DNA of 64,000 bases from Cylicocyclus nassatus (GCA_958299035.1 CATQJL010000305.1:64018127-64082126), one strand, 5' to 3'. Numbered from the stretch's first letter, positions 10,659 to 21,078 are shown. The notes: generated by a model not told the origin, from the sequence alone. Numbers and translations are program-made.

Positions 10659-10900
10659 TATGGCATTACTCCCGATGGTGAAGTTTTGGTCAAGAGAGTC
10701 GATAGGAGAGCCAACCGCACAGCGAAACGCAAGTGATTCACTGCTCGCATTCCATAAAGAAAAAAATCAGATCTCTGATTTCCATAGAGCTACTGCATCG
10801 CTGCAAAAAGAAACACCTGTCAATCACTGCAATCACGAGATAAGCCATCAGCAGTCTGTATCTTTCAGTGCAAAAAACAATGTGAGAACCGCAAACACCA
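10659..10900. other. hAT internal non-coding sequence 5' of the signal-peptide exon
   Basis: Between the ATG of the signal-peptide exon and the first 857-bp repeat. It should contain the transposase promoter or 5' UTR. No TATA-like motif or splice acceptor could be fixed with confidence. Open frames here on either strand have no recognisable content. Confidence 0.35.
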
Positions 10901-11757
10901 GTATGTGTGCTAGAGATGCTGGATGTACCCATTGGCCTAGAAATTCTGCTTCCGGAACCTCACCGAAGTCTCACACACTCGACAAAAGCGCACATCTAGA
11001 TCAACAATGACAATCAATAATTCGAAAATCTTTTTGTAATGCTAATTATATGGTCCTTATAATTTATATGTACTTTAGATGAGCCCTGTTATCACTGTGC
11101 GAAATCTGGTCTTATTCTGTAAACTGTGGATTTTCTTATGATTTTATGTATGGTAGCAAAAATTCAGGAAAGGGGGGTCGTATCTGGGTCGCATCTAAAT
11201 TTTTTCGGGGCTATCGAAGCTTGTTGGCTGCAATTTTGCTGTAATATGAGGCCATCCTCCTACTTTCCCTCATAAAAATTTCAGGCTGTTTTATGACTTC
11301 TCTGAAAAGTTACAAAATTTTAAGCTTAAAAATCCCAGTTTTTGCTTTCTAGGATCGCATCTAAATTTGCGAGAGTCGCATCTAAATTTTTTCGAGCTCA
11401 CTGCTCCTCAAGGGCTGAAACTTTCTCTATGAATAGTCTGGGCACTATGCTACAGAACCTGTTCTTTGCAGCCTCTCAATCTTTTCCTGGCCCTAGTTAC
11501 GAATTTTCAAACTACCGTGCTCATGCACGTTTTTGACGTCGTTCTGGACGGCGCCGAAGCGGTTTTTTTCGCAGGAAAAACTGTGGAAGAGGTAGAAACT
11601 GAGCTTCTTAGTCGAAAACATCTTTCGTAGATCAAGAATGTCATTTTGTTCCCGTGTAAAAATTTGTGTCGCATACGGGAATCGAATTTGCTGGCCCGAA
11701 GTATGCCTGAAAATTCAGAAAAAAAACTTGCAGAATCTCGAACATTACTGAAGGTGC
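10901..11757. repeat. 857-bp tandem repeat, unit 1
   Basis: First of three near-identical direct repeats. It contains GGGGGGTCGTA (11172) and the motif TCGCATCTAAATTT three times. TCGCATC also occurs in the hAT right end (GGATCGCATCAACACG). It differs from unit 2 at a few sites near its start (GGATGTACCC versus GGGCGCACCC). Short open frames inside it are not credible genes. Confidence 0.9.
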
Positions 11758-12614
11758 GTATGTGCGCTAGAGATGCTGGGCGCACCCATTGGCTTAGAAA
11801 TTCTGCTTCCGGAACCTCACCGAAGTCTCACACACTCGACAAAAGCGCACATCTAGATCAACAATGACAATCAATAATTCGAAAATCTTTTTGTAATGCT
11901 AATTATATGGTCCTTATAATTTATATGTACTTTAGATGAGCCCTGTTATCACTGTGCGAAATCTGGTCTTATTCTGTAAACTGTGGATTTTCTTATGATT
12001 TTATGTATGGTAGCAAAAATTCAGGAAAGGGGGGTCGTATCTGGGTCGCATCTAAATTTTTTCGGGGCTATCGAAGCTTGTTGGCTGCAATTTTGCTGTA
12101 ATATGAGGCCATCCTCCTACTTTCCCTCATAAAAATTTCAGGCTGTTTTATGACTTCTCTGAAAAGTTACAAAATTTTAAGCTTAAAAATCCCAGTTTTT
12201 GCTTTCTAGGATCGCATCTAAATTTGCGAGAGTCGCATCTAAATTTTTTCGAGCTCACTGCTCCTCAAGGGCTGAAACTTTCTCTATGAATAGTCTGGGC
12301 ACTATGCTACAGAACCTGTTCTTTGCAGCCTCTCAATCTTTTCCTGGCCCTAGTTACGAATTTTCAAACTACCGTGCTCATGCACGTTTTTGACGTCGTT
12401 CTGGACGGCGCCGAAGCGGTTTTTTTCGCAGGAAAAACTGTGGAAGAGGTAGAAACTGAGCTTCTTAGTCGAAAACATCTTTCGTAGATCAAGAATGTCA
12501 TTTTGTTCCCGTGTAAAAATTTGTGTCGCATACGGGAATCGAATTTGCTGGCCCGAAGTATGCCTGAAAATTCAGAAAAAAAACTTGCAGAATCTCGAAC
12601 ATTACTGAAGGTGC
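11758..12614. repeat. 857-bp tandem repeat, unit 2
   Basis: Head-to-tail copy of unit 1 at exactly 857 bp offset, almost identical over its whole length. Such identity implies very recent duplication or ongoing exchange between units. Confidence 0.92.
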
Positions 12615-13472
12615 GTATGTGCGCTAGAGATGCTGGGCGCACCCATTGGCTTAGAAATTCTGCTTCCGGAATCTCACCGAAGTCTCACACACTCGACAAA
12701 AGCGCACATCTAGATCAACAATGACAATCAATAATTCGAAAATCTTTTTGTAATGCTAATTATATGGTCCTTATAATTTATATGTACTTTAGATGAGCCC
12801 TGTTATCACTGTGCGAAATCTGGTCTTATTCTGTAAACTGTGGATTTTCTTATGATTTTATGTATGGTAGCAAAAATTCAGGAAAGGGGGGTCGTATCTG
12901 GGTCGCATCTAAATTTTTTCGGGGCTATCGAAGCTTGTTGGCTGCAATTTTGCTGTAATATGAGGCCATCCTCCTACTTTCCCTCATAAAAATTTCAGGC
13001 TGTTTTATGACTTCTCTGAAAAGTTACAAAATTTTAAGCTTAAAAATCCCAGTTTTTGCTTTCTAGGATCGCATCTAAATTTGCGAGAGTCGCATCTAAA
13101 TTTTTTCGAGCTCACTGCTCCTCAAGGGCTGAAACTTTCTCTATGAATAGTCTGGGCACTATGCTACAGAACCTGTTCTTTGCAGCCTCTCAATCTTTTC
13201 CTGGCCCTAGTTACGAATTTTCAAACTACCGTGCTCATGCACGTTTTTGACGTCGTTCTGGACGGCGCCGAAGCGGTTTTTTTCGCAGGAAAAACTGTGG
13301 AAGAGGTAGAAACTGAGCTTCTTAGTCGAAAACATCTTTCGTAGATCAAGAATGTCATTTTGTTCTCCGTGTAAAAATTTGTGTCGCATACGGGAATCGA
13401 ATTTGCTGGCCTGAAGTATGCCTGAAAATTCAGAAAAAAAACTTGCAGAATCTCGAACATTACTGAAGGTGC
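12615..13472. repeat. 857/858-bp tandem repeat, unit 3
   Basis: Third copy. It differs from unit 2 by a C-to-T near its start (GGAATCTCACC), one inserted base (TTCTCCGTG) and one C-to-T (GGCCTGAAG), giving 858 bp. Confidence 0.9.
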
Positions 13473-13545
13473 GTATGTGTGCTACAGATGCTAAGTGCAC
13501 CCATTGGTTTAGACATTTTGCTTCTGAAACCTTACTGAAGTTCTC
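13473..13545. repeat. Diverged partial fourth unit
   Basis: About 70 bp aligning with the start of the 857-bp unit but with many substitutions (CTACAGATGCTAAGTGC versus CTAGAGATGCTGGGCGC). It is probably the ancestral flank from which the array grew. Confidence 0.7.
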
Positions 13546-13621
13546 ACGCAGGTGTTTTTTGATATTGACATTCGTTTATGCAGGTTATCGCGAGAAATGT
13601 GGGCAGGGGAGGTAAGGGGGA

Positions 13622-13705
13622 TAGATGGGAAGAGGGGGAGGGGGGGGGGGGGGAAGGGGGGGGGGGTCGTACGGATGGGTACCTTTAAGGGGGGGGGGGT
13701 CGTAA
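13622..13705 (+). repeat. G-tract cluster near the hAT right end
   Basis: Several runs of 5-14 Gs in under 90 bp, including two GGGGGTCGTA motifs. Four or more closely spaced G runs could form a G-quadruplex on the plus strand. Matching but shorter G runs lie at the left end (5511-5545). Confidence 0.6.
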
Positions 13706-13717
13706 ATGAGGGTCCAG

Positions 13718-13742
13718 GATCGCATCAACACGCTTGACCCTG
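13718..13742. repeat. hAT terminal inverted repeat, right
   Basis: GATCGCATCAACACG followed by CTTGACCCTG. Its reverse complement matches the left end 5479-5501. Confidence 0.92.
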
Positions 13743-13750
13743 GTTGAGAT
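13743..13750. other. hAT target-site duplication, right copy
   Basis: GTTGAGAT, identical to 5471-5478. Confidence 0.95.
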
Positions 13751-13955
13751 TTGATTTTTTACGGTAAAGTTCGTTTTTGAATGCTATCATATATCAGCTC
13801 AAAACTTCAAGTCGAATACGAATTGGGCAAACTAGTAATAGCCAACTTGTAGAACTTGCTTTGCTCTGTCAAATGACTATTTGAGCCACATCAATTAATG
13901 GAAAGATACAAAAAGACGACGGTTGTAAAAAACAACAAAAAATTATGTGGCACCT
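13743..13955. mobile_element. Mariner-like small element, right part
   Basis: Continuation of the element begun at 5187. It ends AAAAAATTATGTGGCACCT next to TA (13956-13957), the imperfect inverse of the left end. Confidence 0.45.
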
Positions 13956-13957
13956 TA

Positions 13958-15223
13958 ATACTATGTCATAGAGTGAATTCGTACGATAATTTTTATTGAA
14001 ATTCTACGAAATCGAGATATCAAAAAAATACTGTATAAATGCTCGCAAGTGGAAAATAACTATGGAGTTGTTCGAGAGGTTTCCCTCAAACAAATATATT
14101 TAAAATTGGTTAGGCATCGAAGTTTATGGCCCTCTAGCCCCAAATATTTGGATGTTTGCGAAATCTTGCCCTGCAGTTATTGCACTTTTGACACTTCAAG
14201 CTGCACTCTCCATCTTAAGCATGCAAGACCCACAGTAATGGCTTAGCAAGCCCTGAGAAATATGAACTCTGCATATTTTATCCTGTTTACATTCACAGGC
14301 AAATCCGGCCAATTGCTTACCCGGGCTTCTATTTTTATACCCTGAAACGAACCCGGATATCCTTGGAGATGTCCCTAGATAGCCAGGAAATCTACGCATT
14401 AGATTCAAGGTCTTGTGCACTACCGATATTAGTTCTAGAATGAAGCCTGCAATATAGCTACTTCCTTATGCTCGACTTTCTCATGCCTCAACCTAAAAGT
14501 AGCCCATATTATGTAGCTTTCAAAAATAGAATTTCTAGCTTTGATTGCAAGAATCTTGGTCGTTTTTTGTATGAAAGGAGACGAAAATTTTGGAAAGTAC
14601 TTGTTTTTTGTTCCACCATATGTAAGTAAGAATATTTTCAGGCAGAACCAAATTGTTCTTAAAAAAAAGTGAAACAGTTCTAGCCTGGAGTTTTAGGGGC
14701 TATTGACCATTTTACCATGGGATGCCAATAAGAAAAAGCAAGTTTTTCAACAAATGCGCAGAACGTTCTAATAATTTTCAGCAAATTGCATTAGTGCCAA
14801 TTTCAAACTTCTTGGTTTTCTTCATTAACGCTTGTTTTCAGCCTGAAAGATAATTTGATTGAATGGACCCGAAAACATATAAACTTGAGTCCTTCGAGGA
14901 AATCGCTCAGCGTAATTGAGTAAAAGCCAAAAAACACTTTTGCATTAAATTTTTTTTGCGTGTACACACATCGATTATTTTTCGATTTTTTGGCAAAAAT
15001 TCGCATTAGCGCGTACAAACAACAGGTTTTCTGTGAACAAAATTGCATAAGACGACGATTAGGAGGATTTATTGGAGCGTGACAGCAAGAATCGCAACAT
15101 TTTTCTATAGGACTTTGTTTTCCTTCATTTTTTTGGGGAAACCCTACTTCAACTATCCTCGGCGAATTCTTTTTTGTGCACAATATTTGAGCATCTAAGA
15201 GCCTCTATACTGTACAAATGAAC
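13958..15223. other. Intergenic DNA, no supported gene
   Basis: AT-rich sequence. A 126-codon minus-strand open frame at 14803-15183 has no recognisable domain, and its composition (Lys, Cys, Phe and Ser rich) fits chance translation of AT-rich DNA. No RNA gene or repeat array was seen. Confidence 0.45.
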
Positions 15224-15596
15224 TATAGTTGAAACGAATATATTCCGAGTATTCGTATTTGAATGATCTATTTGAACGAAAGTCGAATAGTAGAAAAGTC
15301 GAATACCAAGAAAGTGCAATTATTTGGTTATTCGAATAGTCGAGTAAGTGAAAAGGAGCTTTATTAGAATATTTGTTCATTCTGCGAATCGAAAAATAAC
15401 TTAATTGAATATTCGAGTAGGATTTCTAATAAGATGTTTTTTCGATTAGTCGTATAAACAAATATTTGAATGAAGGTTTTTCATTTATCTGACTACTCTG
15501 AATAATCAAGTAAATGCACTTTCATGAATTCGACTATTCTTGTTCGAATAAATCATTCAGATGCGACTATTAGAATATTATTTATTTTCAACTATA
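15224..15596. mobile_element. Palindromic AT-rich MITE
   Basis: The ends are inverted: TATAGTTGAAA at 15224-15234 and TTTCAACTATA at 15586-15596. The interior is made of many GAATA/TATTC and TCGAATAGTCGA-type words in both orientations, so either strand could fold extensively. The TA at both extremities would fit a Tc1/mariner-type duplication. No coding capacity. Confidence 0.5.
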
Positions 15597-15613
15597 CATG
15601 AAGTATTATATAA

Positions 15614-16509
15614 GGTTGTCCGGAAATTAATGCCCGTTTTGAATTTCAACCGCAATGAGTCATACATTTCTCATTTCTAAATAGGTGGCAACGTACCATT
15701 CGATAGAGCAAAGCAAGCTCTACAAGAAGGCCATCTTGCTTTTGCAACAGCTCTCGTCCACCTCGAGTTTCGAGCCAAAAACTATAAAGACTTAGCAGCC
15801 CAAAAAATCGAAAAAAAATCGTAACTCTGTTCATAAAAATCCTGCAAAAATTCTTACTTGCTCGCGTATATACGCCTTTGCCGTATTTTTTCCTCTGTTA
15901 GAAATCAAGAAAACGGAAATTTTCGTGCATTTGCTAAAGTGATGCTGTGCCGTCCCCACATAGGTAGTTTTATACCACAAGCCTGTAGAAGTATAGACTT
16001 AAATTTTTAGCTCTCTACAAGCTTTAGTTCTCGAAAAATACCGAAAATAGCTTTCCCTAGTAAGGTGGTTCAAGCTAAACTTCAAATTTCTCGAGAAGTA
16101 AAGCTTGTAGAGAACTAAAATTTTACGTTCATACTTCTACAGGTTTGTAGTATACAACTATGTACCTATGTGGGGAAGGCACCACACCACTTTGGCAAAT
16201 GAACTAAAATTTCCGTTTTCTTGATTTCCAACAGAGGAATAAATACGACAAAGGCGTATATAGATGTTTTATGTGGATAGTGTTTACGCGAGCAAGTAAG
16301 AATTTTTGTAGGATTTTTATGAACAGAGTTACGATTTTTCTCAATTTTTCGGACACTTGAATCTTCTTAGTTTTTGGTTCGAAACTCGTGGGCCCTCTTG
16401 TAGAGCTTGCTTTGCTCTATCGAATGGTACTCTGCATCCTATTTAGAGGTGAGAGGTGTATGACTTATTGCGGTTGAAATTCAAAACGGGCATTAATTTC
16501 CGGACAACC
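15614..16509. mobile_element. About 0.9-kb foldback element (long terminal inverted repeats)
   Basis: The left end GGTTGTCCGGAAATTAATGC and the right end GCATTAATTTCCGGACAACC are exact inverses. Similarity continues imperfectly along both arms (about 15614-16040 against about 16085-16509), so nearly the whole element is one giant palindrome. TAA flanks both sides (15611-15613, 16510-16512). The GGTTGTCC...AATTAATG end resembles mariner ends, but the 3-bp TAA flank would equally suit a PIF/Harbinger duplication, so the superfamily is unresolved. No transposase. Confidence 0.75.
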
Positions 16510-16645
16510 TAATACTTGAAGTGAGAGCATCCTCTTTCGATTTCAATAAAAGTAGCAGCAATCTGTGGCAAACTCGTGGACATCGCAACCAACGTATTTC
16601 AAGAGGATCGTTTTTTATTTTTCTTCAAAACATCCAACGTAAGAG

Positions 16646-16839
16646 CAGGGCTCGGCACAGGTGGCTTACAAGCAAGCTGGATATCGTTTTTGGGACAAAA
16701 AGCAAAGGGGGTTTCGTTTTTGTGGACGAAGAGACGCAAAATTGGCGGCGTTTTTTTGGTGGATTTCGTAAAAATACCCAAAAGTCGAGGGGTACTTCGT
16801 TTTTTGCATTTTCATCTAGCCACCTCGTGCCGAGCCCTG
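16646..16839. mobile_element. hAT-type MITE, 194 bp
   Basis: The ends are CAGGGCTCGGCACAGGTGGC and, inverted, CAGGGCTCGGCACGAGGTGG. The 8-bp flanks CGTAAGAG (16638-16645) and CGTAAAAG (16840-16847) differ at one base, as expected for an aged target duplication. It belongs to the same family as 2619-3344. Confidence 0.8.
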
Positions 16840-17286
16840 CGTAAAAGTTTCATATTTTCCCTGAACCTTTCAGATATGCTGGTTTTTAGTAAAAACTCCT
16901 ACAAGCCTTGATTCCCAAACTAACGTCATATTAACGAAGATTTGTCATCACGCCAATTACCACAAGGAATGCCAAAAAGTTGGCAAAATTAGCTATTCCC
17001 TATGATTCCACGATATTAGTTCATGCTATCAAATTCAGTTGCTATCAAATGATCATTGTCCCAAGCTCTTAGTCAATTAGATCAAAAATAATGACCATGT
17101 TTTAGCTAATTTACAATCATAACCAAGCGAAGAGTTCAAAGATGAGAGATACAATGAAGTTCAAGTGATGTACGCAAAACTCGGCCTTCATTCACTGTGC
17201 AATGAGACCAATGACCATACTGTCCACTCAGGGCAATTCTAATAACCTTTTTCCATTCGGGCCTGTGGTCTGTAATCTGCCATTAA

Positions 17287-17495
17287 CAGGTGGCTTATAA
17301 ACGAGCATCCTTTTTGGGACAAAAAGCAAAGGGGATCTCTTTTTTGTAGATCGACAAATATGTTTAGTCGACGTTTCGTTTTTTAGTCGATTCGGATTTT
17401 TGCTTAAGAAAAAAAGGCGACTTCATAAAATCTTGCGAAAGTGGGGGGAACTTCGTTTTCTGCATTTTTGGAAAGCCACGTCGTCCTAGCCCTTG
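17287..17495. mobile_element. Degenerate relative of the 194-bp hAT MITE
   Basis: CAGGTGGCTTA at the left and GCCACGTCGTCCTAGCC at the right mirror the ends of 16646-16839. Interior words (TTTTTGGGACAAAAAGCAAA, GGGGAACTTCGTTTTCTGCA) match it too. The outermost CAGGGCTCGG is missing on the left, and no target duplication is visible. Confidence 0.6.
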
Positions 17496-20278
17496 CCATA
17501 CATCTTACGTTGTTTCAATAACAACTAGCTTATCAGCTTGAAGCATTTATTTATTTGATATAGTTCATTTGGATATTCATATCTTGGATCTTTCACTTAC
17601 TCCTGTCACCGCTTATTTCTTCCATTTATATACCCTTTCCAAATATACGTGGATCCCTTTCTAAATATTCGTGGATATTTGTTCAATCCTTGATGTTTGA
17701 ACAAGGGACCTGCGCAATGAGGAGGAGCTAGCCTAAAGCGCCATGAGTATCCTTAAGCGGCCCTTATTTTCACCGGCTGCCTTCGAATTCTTAGTTTTTC
17801 TAGTTCTAGACGAGGATGGCAAACCATATTTTGTGCTTCCTGCTACATTACTATTTTGAAATCAGTTTTTTCGGTTTTGGGGAATTTTCGCAACTTTCAA
17901 TAATTTATCGGCTGAATTGCTGATTAATAATCACTGTTCTTATTCACGAAGCTTTACATTGAGTTTCCTAACCTCGAAAAGTATTTTCCTTTGAAATATG
18001 ACCTTAAACGTTTCTTATGAATATTCTCATCAATATCCTGCCAATTTCTATAACTTACTTTCCTTTGTAAATTATTGTAGTCTAAGTTTACCGCATTACT
18101 TAAGCCCTAGACAGTCAGCCTAGGTTTGTACTCCATCAAATTGTAGCAGGTGTTTTGTTGCTACACTCATTCAATTCTAAATTAAGTTCCGCTTCGACTT
18201 GAGATATCTCCTTATAACGTTATCTTGGTAGAGACTTTTTGAGTGATGTTAATTGAGTGGGTGCAAATGCTTAACATCTACAGTAGACAAACAGCAAAAA
18301 TAGTTATCCGAAGCAGCAGTACAATCTCAGAGCGGAAAATGGAAATCGTACACATCGTCTTATCGTTTCCTGCTCTGTGGCAATATCTTATGCACTATTA
18401 TTTACGTTCGGTCATCTTTCGCGCTGATTTGTTTTCCCGGGCCGCATATGAAGGGAATGGCAAGACATAATCTCTTGACTACCTCCGCTCTCTTGCGCAG
18501 TGCATAAACAACAAACAACAAATCTATATCAAAGCAAACAACGTCCAACATCAACAAATGATATTTGGCCTGTTTTCTGGCGGATCGTAGAATAATGATG
18601 AGCTGTCTTTCTAGCCTTGTTTATACTATCGAGCTTACTTCTGCCACCTAAATCAAAGTTTGGCTCTCGTGGTCAGCTTATCAGTAGTGCTTCTACTAAC
18701 TTGATGCATAATTCTTGCGCCGAAATTTTTGAAATCCTGCTTTTCTCCAGCTTCAGTGAAATCTTCTCATTCGACAAAGGCCAGAAAGAGAAAATTTTGC
18801 GCTTTCAGAAAGTGCATGAGATAAACTTCCTTGAGCGCATATGGCAACAATATAAGCTAATTAAAAGAATACCCAAACAGTGATTTTTCGATTGGTGCTG
18901 AAATTGATAAGACGTCTACTAAAATTTGAAGATTATTTTTGATCTTGGTTTCGTAACCTACTACTTTCGACTAAGAGAAGTTGGTAGTGATTGCATGTCT
19001 CTAGATTATTAATTTCGATTTTTTAAGAATCGGCTTACTGATTTTGGTTCATATTGTTTTTCCTCTGCACTACAATTTGCTACTACTTCTGATACATATA
19101 ACCGGAGCATATCGCGTAAATTATTAGTTTGTTCGAACACTTCCAAAATGTGTTTCTTTGTGATGCATCAACCTGATATTGTGTCTAACAGTGCTACGCA
19201 TAGACTGGGAAAAAATATGCTTTCAGGACCCCCTCCTCCACCACTCTTCATTCCAAACTTAAATCAGTTTCTATTGAGTTTTCGCTATAGGTAATCCTTT
19301 GCTGAGAAAATGCTGACTATAGCTATATTTTTCTCCCTTCAATATGATACTTTCTGCAAGAAAATAAGCTACAATCGATTTTACTACTTTGAATCTTCTT
19401 GTTTACCTTTCTTTTCCTATCTGCGCTCCCTCAACCTATCTCAAATTTTCCATCTCACCACTCTCGATCAAGAAACTTCTTCAAGAAGCTGCAAAGATTT
19501 CTGGAACCCCTATAGATTTCTGATAGAAACGACACTAATCTCTTCTTTTTTCTCATCAGGATGCTATTTGATGTTTGTGCGATTAGCGTCATTGCTACCC
19601 TAAACTTAATGCAACCCTTGCCTGCATTTCAATTATGGTCATTTATAATCCTGCGCTTGTCTCAATGACATTCCAAGACCATGCAATGCTATGCTTCCAA
19701 AGCTCAAATTCGATAACTTCGTTGGGTTTTCCTAAGGAGATGTACTACGAGTAATCTATAGTCGCACCTTGATGATGTTTTCCTTGGGTGTAATCTATGA
19801 ATAACGTCGGATTGTTGGTTATTTCCATGAAGCAGGGCTATTCCCTCATACAACCAGAGTGTACGGCTATTTATGTAGCCAAAAGCCTTTTTCGACAGAA
19901 ATATAGCAGTAAGAAAATGAAACCGTAGAAATTTTTATTGTCTTATTACAATATTTTTGAGCAGTTCCCGAATGGAAAATCAGACCACGATAATGAATAT
20001 ATCTCTCATATGCAACAAAAGCTTCTTATACAAAAGAGTTCACTACATTTTGTATTACCATTGTTGAATTTGTACCCTCTTCCAAAACTGTTGACTATTT
20101 AAGCGACTCCCCTTTGTCTTGCACAGGCTTTTGGTAAGAATGTGAACACCATATTGACTAAGAGAGAACTGCATTTTGCGATACTGGGATTTATAACGAC
20201 GGTGAGGAACATAGGACGATCTGCTTCAAAGTGAAGCGTTCTAAAGCATCAGTATAAAATTATTCGTTGGAAGATTTG
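17496..20278. other. Intergenic AT-rich DNA before the tRNA array
   Basis: No convincing gene or repeat. The best isolated coding-like signal is a possible 64-nt exon at 19227-19290, preceded by GCTTTCAG and followed by GTAATC, whose frame starts Gly followed by five prolines. It has no neighbours that would complete a model. Small open frames at 18243-18470, 18617-18883 and 19310-19603 show no recognisable features. Confidence 0.4.
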
Positions 20279-20369
20279 GCAGGTTTTTCCTCATATCCAA
20301 AATTCCTCAGACCGTACTGCACAATCCTCTTAATGAAACAGTAGGTGTTTTCAAACGCTGCAAAAATTG

Positions 20370-20441
20370 TGACCACTGAGCGGATCGAACGCCCAACCTT
20401 TCGATCTGGAGTCGAACGCGCTACCATTGCGCCAAGCAGTC
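20370..20441 (-). tRNA. tRNA-Trp(CCA), array copy 1
   Basis: The 72-nt cloverleaf on the minus strand has acceptor GACTGCT pairing with AGTGGTC (two G-U), D stem GCGC/GCGC with loop AATGGTA, anticodon stem TTCGA/TCGAA, loop CTCCAGA (anticodon CCA), variable loop AGGTT, T stem GGGCG/CGCTC with loop TTCGATC, and discriminator A. The A box TGGCGCAATGG and B box GTTCGATCC are intact. T5 terminator at 20362-20366 after a 3-nt trailer. It lies in the diverged first monomer. Confidence 0.95.
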
Positions 20442-20570
20442 ATAGTCCTTTCTCAATCGTTACTCTTTCATAATTTCTGCTGGTGTTTTCTCATATCCTG
20501 AGTTTGTCAGTACTGTACTGCACAATCCTCTCAATGAAACAGCAGGTCTTTTCAAACGCTGCAAAAATTC

Positions 20571-20642
20571 TGACCACTGAGCGGATCGAACGCCCAACCT
20601 TTCGATCTGGAGTCAAACGCGCTACCATTGCGCCAAGCAGTC
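20571..20642 (-). tRNA. tRNA-Trp(CCA), array copy 2
   Basis: Same cloverleaf as copy 1, with one anticodon-stem change (C-G to U-G) that keeps pairing. T5 terminator present. Confidence 0.92.
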
Positions 20643-20734
20643 ATACTCTTTCTGCATCGCTACTCGTTCAAAATTTCTGCTGGTGTTTTCTCATATCCTG
20701 AGTTTGTCAGTACTGTACTGCACAATCCTCTTAA

Positions 20735-21038
20735 CACATTGACGACCGTGCAGATTTTTGGTTGTGTGCCCTCTGGGACCAAGGTCTTTTACGGAGCAGC
20801 CCATATTATTCAAATATAATTACGCATACTGCGATCTGCAGTACATCAACAGTAGATCTGAAAGGCTGACAAAACAGGTAGAGGTCACCCCTAGATTCAG
20901 TGCAAAAGAAAGCTCGTGGGGTGATCTATTGCAGGATAGTAGTCATTTGTTCAAGCCTTGACACACATGGTGTGTCAAGCGGTCCCACGCGGTAGTCATT
21001 GCTTGACACACCATGTGTGTCAAGCGGCCGTCAATGTG
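20735..21038. mobile_element. piggyBac-type MITE, lineage 1, copy 1 (304 bp)
   Basis: Terminal inverted repeat CACATTGACGACCG / CGGCCGTCAATGTG, flanked on both sides by TTAA (20731-20734, 21039-21042). The ordinary monomer has a single TTAA at this exact point (CCTCTTAATGAAAC), so the insertion duplicated it, as piggyBac elements do. Near the right end two inverted copies of a CTTGACACACATGGTGTG-type palindrome flank a short spacer. It lacks TAATAAA present in most other copies. No transposase. Confidence 0.9.
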
Positions 21039-21078
21039 TTAATGAAACAATAGGTCTTTTCAAACGCTGCAAGAATTC

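Larger units (their letters stand above)
5479..13742. mobile_element. Complete autonomous-looking hAT transposon, 8,264 bp
   Basis: The left end CAGGGTCAAGCGTGTGATG and the minus-strand reading of the right end CAGGGTCAAGCGTGTTGATG form a terminal inverted repeat of about 23 bp with one gap. An exact 8-bp duplication GTTGAGAT flanks the element (5471-5478, 13743-13750). Inside are a minus-strand multi-exon transposase (6002-10159), an upstream signal-peptide exon (10428-10658), an AT-rich hairpin near the left end, three 857-bp tandem repeats near the right end, and G-rich GGGGGTCGTA motifs near both ends. The intact ends, perfect TSD and open 1,182-codon main exon indicate a recent insertion. 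It landed inside a mariner-like MITE. Confidence 0.95.

Noticed and set aside
11342..13500. Short open frames on both strands of the 857-bp repeats
   Set aside because: They are repeated with the units, have no recognisable content, and overlap each other on opposite strands.
14803..15183. 126-codon minus-strand open frame
   Set aside because: No domain, no supporting splice or start signals, composition like translated AT-rich DNA.
16521..16911. Overlapping plus-strand frames of 107 and 111 codons
   Set aside because: They cover the 194-bp hAT MITE and its flanks in two frames at once; no protein features.
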